Positions 1 to 8,926 are shown, counted from the first letter of the stretch. The stretch: 64,000 nucleotides of DNA from Actinomycetospora sp. TBRC 11914 (GCF_012933465.1 NZ_JABBND010000011.1:1-64000), one strand, 5' to 3'. Notes: generated from the sequence alone by a model not told the origin. Translations and numbers: made by a program.

Positions 1-405
1 CGAGACGTCGATCCCGGTGGAGGCGTTCTCGGTGGCCGAGCCCTTGAGCAGGTGCGGCATCCCGCACGCGAACTCCACCACCTCCTGCCCCCGCGCGACC
101 TCCCCCGCGGCGTCGGAGAGGACCTTGCCGTGCTCCGCGGTGAGGATCTCCGCGAGCTCGGAGGCCCGGGCGTTGAGCAGTTCCCGGAACCGGAACACGA
201 TCTGCGTGCGCCGGGTCAGCGAGGTGTCCCGCCAGCGCGGGAACGCGTCGCGGGCGGCGCCGACGACCGCCTCGACGTCGGCCTCGGTCGCGAACGCCAC
301 CTGGCGCCGCACCTCACCGGTGGCCGGGTCGGTGACGTCGCCGAGCCGCTCGCCGGTCGACTTCAGCACGGCGCCGCCGGCCCAGTGCTGCAGGGTCTCC
401 ATCAT
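1..405 (-). CDS. mmsA: Methylmalonate-semialdehyde dehydrogenase (CoA-acylating), N-terminal part
   Basis: Only the first 135 codons are in the window; the gene continues past the left edge. The protein begins MMETLQHWAGGAV and reads on as an aldehyde-dehydrogenase N-terminus (LNARASELAEILTAEHGK, then a GKVLSDAAGEV stretch) of the MmsA/IolA type. In inositol catabolism this enzyme converts malonate semialdehyde to acetyl-CoA and CO2; the same family acts in valine catabolism. I chose the ATG at 405 because it overlaps the TGA of the upstream gene (ATGA), as at most junctions of this operon; the next codon is also ATG. It is the last visible gene of the iol operon. The catalytic Cys lies outside the window. 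Confidence 0.85.
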   Translation of the reverse strand, partial: MMETLQHWAGGAVLKSTGERLGDVTDPATGEVRRQVAFATEADVEAVVGAARDAFPRWRDTSLTRRTQIVFRFRELLNARASELAEILTAEHGKVLSDAAGEVARGQEVVEFACGMPHLLKGSATENASTGIDVS

Positions 406-1307
406 CGGGGGGTCCTTCCGGGTGCGGGCTCGAGGACGGTGTCCGAGCCGAAGTGCTTGGCGACGAGGGCGGTGATCGAATCGCGGTCGGTGGTGACGAT
501 CTCGGTGGCGCGCTCCTCCCACCCGAAGACGCAGTGGGTGAGGGTGCCGTCGAAACCGGTGGCCGCGAGGGCGGCGAACACGGCGTCGAAGTCGACCTCG
601 CCGGCGCCCATCGGGGCGTGCTGGTGCACGCGGACCGTGGAGCCGGGCGGGTTGACGATGTAGCGCAGGCCGCCGGAGGCGGTGTGGTCGAGGGTGTCGG
701 CCAGGTGCACGTTGGTCAGGCGGGGACCGGCGTGGGCGATGATCCCGGCCGCGTCGTTGCCCTGGTGGAACGTGTGCGGGGTGCAGTAGAGGAACGACAC
801 CCAGTCCCGGTCGAGCCCCGCGACGAGGTCGACGGCCGCGTGGCCGTCCTCGACGAAGTCGTCGGGGTGGGGCTCGAGGACGAGACGGATGCCCTCGCGC
901 TCGAAGTCCGGCGCGAGCTCGTCGAACGAGCGCAGGAACATCGCCTCGGCGTACTCGGCGGCCTCGGGCCGACCGTTGAACTCGGTGTTCATGGTGTCCA
1001 CGCCGAGGTCGACGGCGATCTGGATGGCCCGCCGCCACGCGCGGACGGCGGCCTGCCGGGCGTCCTCGGAGGGCCCCGACCAGCGCAGCACCGGGAGCAC
1101 CGAGGAGATGCCGACCCCGGCGTCGGCCGCGCGGCGGCGCAGCGTCGCCACGGTCGCGGAGTCGACGCGCGGGTGGGCGAAGAACGGGACGAAGTCCTCC
1201 TTCGGGGAGAGCTCCATCCACTGGTAGCCGGCGCGGGCGACGGCGTCCGGCAGGTCGGTCACCGCGTGGGTGCGGTGGAACATCTGGGCGTCCAGGGCGA
1301 GCTTCAT
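402..1307 (-). CDS. IolH-like sugar phosphate isomerase/epimerase (TIM barrel)
   Basis: A 301-residue AP-endonuclease-2/xylose-isomerase-type barrel. It shows the usual metal-site segments MNTEFNGRPEA, LVLEPHPDDF and LTNVHLADTL, with acidic and His residues at strand ends. Family members isomerise or epimerise inosose and keto-inositol intermediates. Within the operon it lies between inositol dehydrogenase and the semialdehyde dehydrogenase, matching IolH of other actinobacteria, though the exact reaction cannot be read from sequence. The start at 1307 is fixed by the ATGA overlap with the upstream gene. A longer reading frame extends to 1532 but overlaps that gene heavily. Confidence 0.82.
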   Translation of the reverse strand: MKLALDAQMFHRTHAVTDLPDAVARAGYQWMELSPKEDFVPFFAHPRVDSATVATLRRRAADAGVGISSVLPVLRWSGPSEDARQAAVRAWRRAIQIAVDLGVDTMNTEFNGRPEAAEYAEAMFLRSFDELAPDFEREGIRLVLEPHPDDFVEDGHAAVDLVAGLDRDWVSFLYCTPHTFHQGNDAAGIIAHAGPRLTNVHLADTLDHTASGGLRYIVNPPGSTVRVHQHAPMGAGEVDFDAVFAALAATGFDGTLTHCVFGWEERATEIVTTDRDSITALVAKHFGSDTVLEPAPGRTPR

Positions 1308-2341
1308 GCCCGGACCTCCATTCCGGTCTCGATCCGCTCGCCCTTGACGACGGCGGCCACGCCGGCCTCGCAGACCGCCGCGGCGGCGTAGCCGTCCCAG
1401 CTGCCGGGCCCGTCGACGGCGTCGCCGCCGGTGGCGATCCCCCGGCGGGCCGCGTCGGCCCAGCGCTGCATCTGGTCGTCGTAGGCCTGCCCGAAGCGGG
1501 CGACGAAGTCGGGGGTGATCGTCCCGCCCCACGTGCCCACGCCTCCGCGGTCGGGGCTGACCCGCTTGGTGACGAGGTGCTGGTCCAGCCCGATCGTGGC
1601 CGAGCCGCGCTCGGCGACGACCTCGGTGCGCACCTCGTAGGCGATCCCGGTCCGCACGAAGATCTCGACGGTTACCAGGGCGCCGGACTCGGCCTCGAAC
1701 AGCACGAGCATGGGGTCGGAGACGCCGGCGGGTGCCTCGGCGGTGGGCCGGCCCTTGACCACGCTGACCGCGGCGATCTCCTCGCCGAGCAGGAAGCGCG
1801 CGGTGTCGGCCTCGTGGACCACCGAGTCGCGGATCATGAACTCGGAGTCGAAGAAGTCCGGCACCGCAGGGTTGCGGTGGGTGCAGTGCAGCATCAGCGG
1901 CGCGCCCAACTCACCGGAGGCGATCATCCGCTGCAGCGCGGCGTACTCGTGGTCGAAACGGCGCATGAAGCCGACCTGGACGAGCCGGCGGCCCAGCGCC
2001 GTCTCCCGGCGGTACACGGCGGCGGCCGTCGAGGCCTCGGTCGTCAGCGGCTTCTCGCACAGCACCGGCTTGCCGGCCTCGAGGCAGGCCAGCACCTGCG
2101 CCTCGTGGGCCGCCCCGGGGCTCGCGAGGACGACGGCGTCGACGTCGTCGGCCGCGATCGCCGCGGCCGGGTCGGCCACCACACGCGCGCCGACCGGGTC
2201 GCCGACGCGGTGGGCCTGCTCGTCCGCGAAGTCGCTGACCACGGTGACGCGGGCGCCGCGGGTGCGCCGGGACAGGCTCTCGACGTGGAACGAGCCCATC
2301 TTGCCGACGCCGAGGACGGCCACGCGCAGTTCGTCGGTCAC
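1304..2341 (-). CDS. iolG: Inositol 2-dehydrogenase family oxidoreductase (Gfo/Idh/MocA)
   Basis: 345 residues. An N-terminal Rossmann domain (VAVLGVGKMGSFH, residues 6-18) is followed by the family's CEKPL motif near residue 95, with the catalytic Lys, and a C-terminal alpha/beta substrate domain. Family members oxidise myo-inositol or related polyols to the 2-keto form with NAD. It starts 12 nt after the iolE stop, the only junction in this operon without an overlap, and overlaps the next gene by 4 nt. It could act on scyllo- or D-chiro-inositol instead of myo-inositol; the operon supports inositol in general. Confidence 0.85.
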   Translation of the reverse strand: MTDELRVAVLGVGKMGSFHVESLSRRTRGARVTVVSDFADEQAHRVGDPVGARVVADPAAAIAADDVDAVVLASPGAAHEAQVLACLEAGKPVLCEKPLTTEASTAAAVYRRETALGRRLVQVGFMRRFDHEYAALQRMIASGELGAPLMLHCTHRNPAVPDFFDSEFMIRDSVVHEADTARFLLGEEIAAVSVVKGRPTAEAPAGVSDPMLVLFEAESGALVTVEIFVRTGIAYEVRTEVVAERGSATIGLDQHLVTKRVSPDRGGVGTWGGTITPDFVARFGQAYDDQMQRWADAARRGIATGGDAVDGPGSWDGYAAAAVCEAGVAAVVKGERIETGMEVRA

Positions 2342-2353
2342 GGGGTGCCCCTC

Positions 2354-3268
2354 TCAGGCCGGCTGGCCGATGCGGACGGACGCGCCGCCGCACGAGGCCA
2401 GGTAGGTGTGGGTGCGCTGCGCGATCGGCAGCGGGTGGTCGGGCGGGCAGGGGTACATGTCCTGCTCGACGATGGCGTAGACGTCGAGACCCGCCTCGTC
2501 GACGGCGCCGAGCACCTCGGGCATCGAGGGCACCCCGTGCGGCGGCTCGACCATCGCGCCGAGGCGGACGGCGTCGGGGAACGGGATGTCCTCGGCCTCC
2601 ACGCGGGCGACGATCGCCGGGTCGACCTGCTTGAGGTGCAGGTAGCCGATCCGCTCCGGGTACTTCCGGATGATCGCGACGTTGTCGCCGCCGTAGTACG
2701 AGACGTGGCCGGTGTCCAGGCACAGGTTCACGTACCGCGGGTCGGTGGCCTCGACGAAGCGCTCGATCTCCTGCTGGTACCCGACGTGGGAGTCGGCGTG
2801 CGAGTGGAACTGGACCTGCAGGCCGTACTCCTCGAGGACCCGGCGACCGAGCCGGTCCATCCCGATCGTCAGGCGCTCCCAGCCGGCGGTGTCGAGGCGG
2901 CGGTCCTCCTTGGGGGCGCCGGTCTTGTGGTCGCGCCACGGCTCGGGGATGACGACGAGGTGCTCGCCGCCGACCGCGCGGGTCAGGGCGGCCACGTCGG
3001 TGACCTGCGACCACACGTGCTCCCAGGACTCCGGCTGGTGCAGGTGCTCGAACACGGTGCCGGCCGAGACCCGCAGGCCGTGCTCGCGCAGCGCGTCGGC
3101 GAGCCGCTGCGGGTCGGTGGGCAGGAAGCCGTAGGGGCCGAGCTCGATCACGTCGTAGCCGGCGGACGCGACCTCGGCGAGGAAGCGCTCGGGGGTGGTC
3201 TGCTCGGGGTCGTCGGGAAACCAGACGCCCCAGGAGTCGGGGGCGGACCCGATGCGGATGCTGCTCAT
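2354..3268 (-). CDS. iolE: Inosose dehydratase family protein (IolE)
   Basis: 304 residues, a TIM-barrel isomerase-fold protein with the IolE-typical opening IRIGSAPDSWGVWFPDD. Further on come VQFHSHADSHVGYQQEI, NLCLDTGHVSYYGGDN and the C-terminal CPPDHPLPIAQRTHTYL. IolE dehydrates 2-keto-myo-inositol to 3D-(3,5/4)-trihydroxycyclohexane-1,2-dione, the substrate of the adjacent iolD product. The start at 3268 overlaps the iolD stop by 4 nt (ATGA). A longer open frame running to 3883 lies inside iolD and is a shadow. Confidence 0.88.
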   Translation of the reverse strand: MSSIRIGSAPDSWGVWFPDDPEQTTPERFLAEVASAGYDVIELGPYGFLPTDPQRLADALREHGLRVSAGTVFEHLHQPESWEHVWSQVTDVAALTRAVGGEHLVVIPEPWRDHKTGAPKEDRRLDTAGWERLTIGMDRLGRRVLEEYGLQVQFHSHADSHVGYQQEIERFVEATDPRYVNLCLDTGHVSYYGGDNVAIIRKYPERIGYLHLKQVDPAIVARVEAEDIPFPDAVRLGAMVEPPHGVPSMPEVLGAVDEAGLDVYAIVEQDMYPCPPDHPLPIAQRTHTYLASCGGASVRIGQPA

Positions 3269-5190
3269 TCGGTCACCTCGGTGGGACGGTCGCTGGGCTG
3301 CAGGAAGGGGCGCTGGGTGGCCTTGTTCTGGTCGTAGGTCTTGCGGGCGCGCTGGGTGCTCTCGAGCGAGGCGACCTCGGCGACCGGGACGTCCCACCAC
3401 GAGCGGGAGTCCGGGGCGGGGACGAGCGGGTCGGTCTCGACGTGGACGACGACGCTCTCCTCGGCCGCCTTCGCCTCGCGCAGAGCGGCCGCGAACTCGT
3501 CGGGGGTGCGGGCGGGCAGCACCCGCACGCCGAGGGACGCCGCGTTGGCGGCGAGGTCGACGGGCAGGCGCTCGCCGTCGAGCCGGCCGTCCTCGCCGCG
3601 GTAGCGGTAGCGGGTGCCGAACCGTTGGGAGCCGAGCTCCTCCGACAACGCCCCGATGGAGGCGTAGCCGTGGTTCTGGACGAGGACGGTGATCACCTTG
3701 ACGTGCTCCTGGACCGCGGTGACCAGCTCGGTGGCCATCATCAGGTAGGAGCCGTCGCCGACCATGACGACGACGTCCCGGTCCGGGCAGGCCATGGCCA
3801 CCCCGACGCCGCCGGCGACCTCGTAGCCCATGCAGGAGTAGCCGTACTCGACGTGGTAGCCCTTGGGGTCGCGGGTCTGCCACAGCTTGTGCAGGTCACC
3901 GGGCATCGAGCCGGCCGCGCACACGACGACGTCGCGGGGATCGGTCAGCTCGTTGACCATCCCGATGACCTCGCCCTGGGTGAGCAGGCCGCCGGCGCCC
4001 GCGGCCGGGACCGCCGGGTGGTACGCGGCGTCCACCGTCGCGGCCCACTCGGCGTCGAGGCGGCGGTACTCCTCGATGTAGTCCGGGTCGGCCCGCCACC
4101 CGGCGAGCGCGGCGCGCAGGCCCTCGAGGGTCTCCCGCGCGTCGGCGACGACCGGGACCCCGGAGTGCTTGACCACGTCGAGCCCGGCGACGTTGACGTT
4201 GACGAACCGGACGCCGTCGCCCTGGAAGGCGGTGCGGCTCGCCGTCGTGAAGTCGGAGTAGCGGGTGCCGATCCCGATGACGACGTCGGCGTCGCGGGCG
4301 ATCGCGTTGGCCGCCGTGGTGCCGGTGGAGCCGATCGCGCCGAGACACTGCGGGTGGTCGAAGGGCAGCGTGCCCTTGCCGGCCTGGCTCTGCCCGACCG
4401 GGATGCCGGTGGCCTCGCAGAACGCGGCCAGCGCCGCCGTGGCCCCGGAGTAGTGCACCCCTCCCCCGGCGACCACCACCGGTCGGCGGGCGGAGCGGAT
4501 CACCGCGGCGGCCTCGGCGAGGCGGGCGCGCTCGGGCAGCGGGCGGGCCACGTGCCAGACCCGGTCCGCGAACAGCTCGAGCGGCCAGTCGTGGGCCTGG
4601 GCCTGCACGTCCTGTGGGAAGCAGACGGTGACCGCCCCCGTCTCGGCCGGGTCGGTGAGCACCCGCATCGCGGCGAGCATCGCCGCCGGCAGCTGCTCGG
4701 GACGCCAGACGCGGTCGAAGTACCGCGAGACCGGGCGGAAGCAGTCGTTGACGGTGACGTCGCCGGAGCCGGGCAGCTCGAGCTCCTGCAGCAGCGGCGA
4801 CGCCGACCGGTCCGCGAAGGTGTCCGCGGGCAGCAGCAGGACCGGGAGCCGGTTGATCGTGGCGAGCGCGGCGCCGGTGACCATGTTGGTCGCGCCCGGG
4901 CCGACGCTCGTCGAGACCGCCCAGGTCTGCAGGCGGTCCCGCATCCGGGTGTAGGCCGCGGCGGAGTGCACCATGGCCTGCTCGTTGCGCCCGAGGACGT
5001 AGGGCAGCAGGTCGGGGTCGGTGAGCTCGGCCTCGAGCAGCGCCTGCCCGATACCGGCGACGTTGCCGTGGCCGAAGATGCCGAAGCAGCCGGCGAAGAG
5101 CTTCCGGGAGACGCCGTCGCGCTCGGAGTACTGCGCGCCGAGGAAGCGGACGAGCGCCTGGGCGACGGTGAGCCTGATCGTGTCGGTCAT
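3265..5190 (-). CDS. iolD: 3D-(3,5/4)-trihydroxycyclohexane-1,2-dione acylhydrolase (ThDP-dependent)
   Basis: 641 residues, the normal length for IolD. It has the three domains of the acetolactate-synthase family. The N-terminal part carries the LFAGCFGIFGHGNVAGIG motif with the catalytic-Glu region after it. The C-terminal ThDP/Mg-binding motif begins MVGDGSYLMMATELV and continues to QNHGYASIGALSEELGSQR. The enzyme opens the inositol-derived ring hydrolytically to 5-deoxy-glucuronate. ATG at 5190 overlaps the iolB stop (ATGA) and its own stop overlaps iolE, so translation is probably coupled. Confidence 0.93.
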   Translation of the reverse strand: MTDTIRLTVAQALVRFLGAQYSERDGVSRKLFAGCFGIFGHGNVAGIGQALLEAELTDPDLLPYVLGRNEQAMVHSAAAYTRMRDRLQTWAVSTSVGPGATNMVTGAALATINRLPVLLLPADTFADRSASPLLQELELPGSGDVTVNDCFRPVSRYFDRVWRPEQLPAAMLAAMRVLTDPAETGAVTVCFPQDVQAQAHDWPLELFADRVWHVARPLPERARLAEAAAVIRSARRPVVVAGGGVHYSGATAALAAFCEATGIPVGQSQAGKGTLPFDHPQCLGAIGSTGTTAANAIARDADVVIGIGTRYSDFTTASRTAFQGDGVRFVNVNVAGLDVVKHSGVPVVADARETLEGLRAALAGWRADPDYIEEYRRLDAEWAATVDAAYHPAVPAAGAGGLLTQGEVIGMVNELTDPRDVVVCAAGSMPGDLHKLWQTRDPKGYHVEYGYSCMGYEVAGGVGVAMACPDRDVVVMVGDGSYLMMATELVTAVQEHVKVITVLVQNHGYASIGALSEELGSQRFGTRYRYRGEDGRLDGERLPVDLAANAASLGVRVLPARTPDEFAAALREAKAAEESVVVHVETDPLVPAPDSRSWWDVPVAEVASLESTQRARKTYDQNKATQRPFLQPSDRPTEVTE

Positions 5191-6065
5191 GACGAGCGCC
5201 CCAATCGGGGGTCCACCGGCTGGTCCGCCCACGTGCCGCGGATCCAGGCCTGGTCGGGGTGGTCGGTGATCTTCCAGGCGCGCTCGCCCGGGCCGGCCAT
5301 GACGTTGAGGTAGTACATGTCGTGGCCGGGGGCGGCGGTGCACGGTCCGTGCCAGCCCGAGGGGACGAGGACGGTGTCGCGGTCGCGGACCTCGACGAGC
5401 ACGTCGACCTCCCCCGCGGGCGAGGCGCTGGTCCGGTGGAACCCGAGGCCGGGCTCGCCGTGCGGGCCCGGGGTGATCTCGTAGTAGTAGATCTCCTCGA
5501 GCTCCGACTCGTGGGCCGAGGCCTCGTCGTGCTTGTGGGCCGGGTAGCTCGACCAGTTGCCGCCCGGGGTGATCACCTCGACGGCGATGAGGTTGCCGGC
5601 CTCGCACACGTCGGCCGCCCCGAAGTTGCGGACCTGGCGGGTGGCCTGTCCGGCGCCGCGGATCTCGACGGGGACGTCGGCCGCGGCCACGGAGCGGAAC
5701 GGCAGGACGCGCTCGGTGCGCGCCCCGGTGAGCGCGAGCCGGGCCGTCCCCTCGGTGGCCCGGAGCGTCGCGCGCGACCCCACCGGCAGGTAGGCGACGT
5801 CGGTGGGACCGGCGAAGACGTCGGGCCGGCCCGCCAGCGTGGACACCGCTCCCCCGACCTCGACGTGCGCGCCGCCGGACAGCGGGACGACGATCATCTC
5901 CTCGTCGCCGGTGTCGAGCGTGTGCTCGCCGCCGGCGGGCAGGGTCAGCGTGCGCAGGCTCGACCACGCCCAGCCCGCCGTCGCCGGCGTGATCTCCAGG
6001 TCGTACGGGCCGCGCGCCGCGGCGCCGGCGGGCAGGTGCAGGTCCTGCCGGAGCGAGGCGGTCAT
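5187..6065 (-). CDS. iolB: 5-deoxy-glucuronate isomerase
   Basis: 292 residues, a double-cupin protein. The C-terminal cupin shows the IolB metal-site pattern: GGNWSSYPAHKHDE, then ELEEIYYYEITP, and later LVPSGWHGPCTAAPGHDMYYLN. IolB isomerises 5-deoxy-glucuronate to 2-deoxy-5-keto-gluconate, the substrate of IolC. ATG at 6065 overlaps the stop of the aldolase gene upstream, and the stop overlaps iolD. Order and spacing make this a single transcript. Confidence 0.93.
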   Translation of the reverse strand: MTASLRQDLHLPAGAAARGPYDLEITPATAGWAWSSLRTLTLPAGGEHTLDTGDEEMIVVPLSGGAHVEVGGAVSTLAGRPDVFAGPTDVAYLPVGSRATLRATEGTARLALTGARTERVLPFRSVAAADVPVEIRGAGQATRQVRNFGAADVCEAGNLIAVEVITPGGNWSSYPAHKHDEASAHESELEEIYYYEITPGPHGEPGLGFHRTSASPAGEVDVLVEVRDRDTVLVPSGWHGPCTAAPGHDMYYLNVMAGPGERAWKITDHPDQAWIRGTWADQPVDPRLGRSS

Positions 6066-6958
6066 GCCGGCACCACCTCCGGACGGACCATCGACACCGC
6101 GGTGTCGACCGCACCCGCGACGTCGTCGTCGGCGGGGTAGAGCAGCGTGCGCCCGACGATGAGACCGCGCACGCCGGGGAGGGCGAGCGCCGCGCGCCAG
6201 GACGCGTAGGTCTCCTCCGGCGCCGTGGCGGGGTCGCCGCCGAGCAGCAGCGTCGGCAGCGTCGTCGCCGCCATCACGCGCGCCATGTCCTCGACGACGG
6301 GCAGCTTCATCCAGGTGTAGGCGCTGCCGGCCCCGAGGCCCTGGGCGATGTGCACCGAGCGGATCACGGCCTCGGGCGAGAGGTCGTTGACCACCTTGCC
6401 GTCCACGCGGCGCGAGATGAAGGGCTCGACCATCGCGACCAGCTGGGCCCGGTTGAGCTCGGTGACCGCCTCCGCGCAGGCCTCGAGGGTCGCGACGGTG
6501 GCCGGATCGTCGTAGTCGATGCGGGTGAGCATCTTGGCGCCGTCGAACCCGGCGTCGACGGTGCCGCGCACGTCGTAGCCGGTCATGCGGTCGTCCATCT
6601 CGAACGCGGCGCCGGCGAGGCCGCCCCGGTTCATGGAGGAGATGACGACCTTGTCCTCGAGGGCGCCGAGCAACAGGAGGTCCTCGAGGATGTCGGCGGT
6701 GGCGAGCACGCCGTCCACCCCCGGCCGCGCGAGGGCGGCGACGAGGCGGTCGAGCAGCTCGGGGCGGCTGGCCATCGCGTCGGCGCGGCCGCCGGCGGAG
6801 AGCGCGCCGCGGGCAGGGTGGTCGGCGGCGACGATCATCAGCCGGCCGTCCGCCGGGACGAACGGGCGCCGCGCGCGGGCGGCGAGCAGCTTGGTGACGC
6901 GGCCCGGGTCCGTCGCGCGGATCTCGCGGACCTCGTCGTGGCCGGCGGCGAAGCTCAC
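6062..6958 (-). CDS. Deoxy-5-keto-gluconate-phosphate aldolase-like (beta/alpha)8 protein
   Basis: 298 residues. The barrel shows RLMIVAADHPARGAL near the start, GAKMLTRIDYDD with a central Lys that could form a Schiff base, and GLIVGRTLLYP at the phosphate-binding end. This resembles the DeoC/LacD-like proteins found next to iolC in actinobacterial iol operons. There they are thought to fill the IolJ step, cleaving 2-deoxy-5-keto-gluconate-6-phosphate to DHAP and malonate semialdehyde. No separate iolJ is visible in the window. A GTG start at 6958 overlaps the iolC stop (GTGA). The role is inferred from position and fold. Confidence 0.75.
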   Translation of the reverse strand: MSFAAGHDEVREIRATDPGRVTKLLAARARRPFVPADGRLMIVAADHPARGALSAGGRADAMASRPELLDRLVAALARPGVDGVLATADILEDLLLLGALEDKVVISSMNRGGLAGAAFEMDDRMTGYDVRGTVDAGFDGAKMLTRIDYDDPATVATLEACAEAVTELNRAQLVAMVEPFISRRVDGKVVNDLSPEAVIRSVHIAQGLGAGSAYTWMKLPVVEDMARVMAATTLPTLLLGGDPATAPEETYASWRAALALPGVRGLIVGRTLLYPADDDVAGAVDTAVSMVRPEVVPA

Positions 6959-7923
6959 GGCAGGGTGCCCTTCTCGAGGAGGTGGTCGATCTCGGCGGGG
7001 GTCGGCATGGCGGTGGAGCACTCGAGGCGGGAGGCGACGATCGCGCCGGCGGCGTTGGCGCGGTGCAGCACCGTCGCGAGGTCCCAGCCGGCGAGCAGGC
7101 CGTGGGCCAGCGAGCCGCCGAAGCTGTCGCCGGCGCCGAGGCCGTTGAGCGGGGTGACGGGGATGGGCGGGGACTCCACCCGCTCGCCGGCACGGGTCTT
7201 GCCGAGGACGCCGCGCGGGCCCTGCTTGACGATCGCGACCTCGACCCCGGCCTCGATCAGGGCGTCGGCCGCGCGCTCGGGGTCGGTCTCGCCGACGGCG
7301 ACCTCGCACTCCTCGCGGTTGCCGACCGCGACGGTGACCTGGCCGAGGACCTTCTGCACCTCGCTCGTCGCGGCGGCCGCGTCGGGCCAGAACATCGGGC
7401 GGTAGTCGAGGTCGAGGACGACGTGACCCCGCCGCTGCCGCGCCTCCAGCACGTCGTGGTGGGTCTGGCGGCTCGGCTCCTCGGAGAGCCCGGTCACCGA
7501 GAGCCAGAGCAGGTCGGCGCCGCGGACGGCGTCGAGGTCGACGTCGGCGGTGTGGACCTGCAGGTCGGGGGCGGTCGGCCGCCGGTAGAACCACAGCGGG
7601 AAGTCGTCCGGCGGGAAGATCTCGCAGAACGTCACGGGCGTGAGGTGGTGCGGGTCGACGACGACGTGGACGTCGTCGACGCCGAGGCGGCGCAGCTCGC
7701 GGCGGACGTAGCGACCGAAGGGGTCGTCGCCGACGCCGGTGATGATCGCGGCGCGCCGCCCCAGGCGGGAGGCGGCGACGGCGACGTTGGCCGTGGTGCC
7801 GCCGAGGAACTTGCCGAACGACTCGACGTCCTCGAGCCCGACCCCGGTCTGCAGCGGGTAGATGTCGACTCCGCTGCGACCGAACGTCAGGACCTCGGGG
7901 GCCTGCGGTGCGGTCGTGGTCAT
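6955..7923 (-). CDS. iolC: 5-dehydro-2-deoxygluconokinase (PfkB family)
   Basis: 322 residues, a ribokinase-fold sugar kinase. Signature 1 is FGKFLGGTTANVAVAASRLG near residues 36-55. Signature 2, NGLGAGDSFGGSLAHGLLAG, carries the catalytic Asp and anion hole. IolC phosphorylates 2-deoxy-5-keto-gluconate. It is the first gene of the operon, starting just downstream of the divergent regulatory region, so expression of the whole iol set probably depends on its promoter. Confidence 0.9.
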   Translation of the reverse strand: MTTTAPQAPEVLTFGRSGVDIYPLQTGVGLEDVESFGKFLGGTTANVAVAASRLGRRAAIITGVGDDPFGRYVRRELRRLGVDDVHVVVDPHHLTPVTFCEIFPPDDFPLWFYRRPTAPDLQVHTADVDLDAVRGADLLWLSVTGLSEEPSRQTHHDVLEARQRRGHVVLDLDYRPMFWPDAAAATSEVQKVLGQVTVAVGNREECEVAVGETDPERAADALIEAGVEVAIVKQGPRGVLGKTRAGERVESPPIPVTPLNGLGAGDSFGGSLAHGLLAGWDLATVLHRANAAGAIVASRLECSTAMPTPAEIDHLLEKGTLP

Positions 7924-7981
7924 GGGTGCTCCGGCGGGAGGTGGGGGCTGGTCGCCGGGGATGTCGCGGCGATGTCGAGGA

Positions 7982-8050
7982 CGTTAAGAGGGTGTCCGGC
8001 GACACGTCAATACTTTGTCCTGACATACAGACGAACTGTCATACGGACAG
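7982..8050. promoter_or_regulatory. Divergent iolC/GntR control region with three inverted repeats
   Basis: Three GTC/GAC inverted repeats lie between the divergent genes: GTGTC-CGGC-GACAC (7992-8005), TGTC-CT-GACA (8016-8025) and CTGTC-ATACG-GACAG (8036-8050). Their centres are about 22 bp apart, two helical turns, so all face the same side of the DNA. Reading toward iolC, TTGACG (8010-8005) and TTAACG (7987-7982) are 17 bp apart and could be -35 and -10 boxes. The first repeat fills the spacer between them, a position suited to repression. The adjacent GntR protein is the obvious candidate to bind. Confidence 0.6.
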
Positions 8051-8072
8051 CCGCACCGCTACGCTGGCGGCC

Positions 8073-8819
8073 ATGACCACCGCCTCCGACGCCGTCGAGC
8101 TCGACGTGCAGCTCGACCGCTCGAGCCCGGTGCCCCTCTACCACCAGCTCGCCGTGGCCCTCGAGGCCGCCATCCAGGACGGGCGGCTGCGCCCGGGCGA
8201 CCGGCTCGAGAACGAGCTGGCCCTCACCGGCCGGCTCGGCCTGGCCCGCCCCACCGCCCGCCAGGCCATCCAGGAGCTGGTGCGCAAGGGCCTGCTGGTG
8301 CGCAAGCGCGGTGTCGGCACCCAGGTCGTCGGCGCCCCGGTCCGCCGCGACATGAAGTTCTCGAGTCTCCACGACGACTTGGCGCTCTCCGGCCGCGCGC
8401 CCTCCACCGAGCTGCTCGAGCGCACCACCGGCACCGCGGCCGAGCTCGGCGTCGACGACGCCCTCGACGCCGCCGAGGGCCTGGTGCGGCTGCGCCGGCT
8501 GCGCCGCGCGGACGGCGACCCGCTGGCGATCATGACGAACTACCTGCCCGACCGGTTCACCGTCACCGACGCCGACCTGGTCGAGCGCGGGCTCTACGCG
8601 ACGCTGCGCGCCCAGGGCGTGGCGTTCGCGATCGCCCACCAGACCATCGGGGCGCGGCTGCTGGAACCCGAGGAGGCCGCGCTGCTCGGCGAGGACGTGC
8701 CCGCCGCGGCGGTCACGATGGAACGCCTGGTCTACGACGACACCGGCCGGCTGGTCGAGCTCGGCCGCCACGTCTACCGCGCATCGCAGTACACGGTGCA
8801 GACCTCACTGGTCGTGTGA
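8073..8819 (+). CDS. GntR-family (HutC subfamily) transcriptional regulator of the iol operon
   Basis: 248 residues. The N-terminal winged helix (LYHQLAVALEAAIQDGRLRPGD, then LARPTARQAIQELVRKGLLVRKRGVGT) is followed by a UTRA-type ligand domain of about 165 residues. This is the HutC arrangement. The HutC domain typically binds a small effector such as a sugar or a pathway intermediate. It is divergent from iolC with the inverted repeats between them, so it most likely represses the iol operon and itself until an inositol intermediate is present. The start at 8073 gives the usual short N-terminus. Confidence 0.85.
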   Translation: MTTASDAVELDVQLDRSSPVPLYHQLAVALEAAIQDGRLRPGDRLENELALTGRLGLARPTARQAIQELVRKGLLVRKRGVGTQVVGAPVRRDMKFSSLHDDLALSGRAPSTELLERTTGTAAELGVDDALDAAEGLVRLRRLRRADGDPLAIMTNYLPDRFTVTDADLVERGLYATLRAQGVAFAIAHQTIGARLLEPEEAALLGEDVPAAAVTMERLVYDDTGRLVELGRHVYRASQYTVQTSLVV

Positions 8820-8926
8820 ACGGCCGGTTCCGAGGTCGAGCTTCGGCACACGGCGTCCTCGACCGCCGCGACCAGCTACGGCAAGCACGTGCCCAGACCA
8901 TCGCACGGCACGCGCCTCGCGGTACG

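Noticed and set aside
1577-3337. Long plus-strand open frame (586 codons) across iolG and iolE
   Set aside because: GC-rich antisense frame full of Val/Gly/Asp/Arg/His repeats; the minus-strand genes carry clear family motifs.
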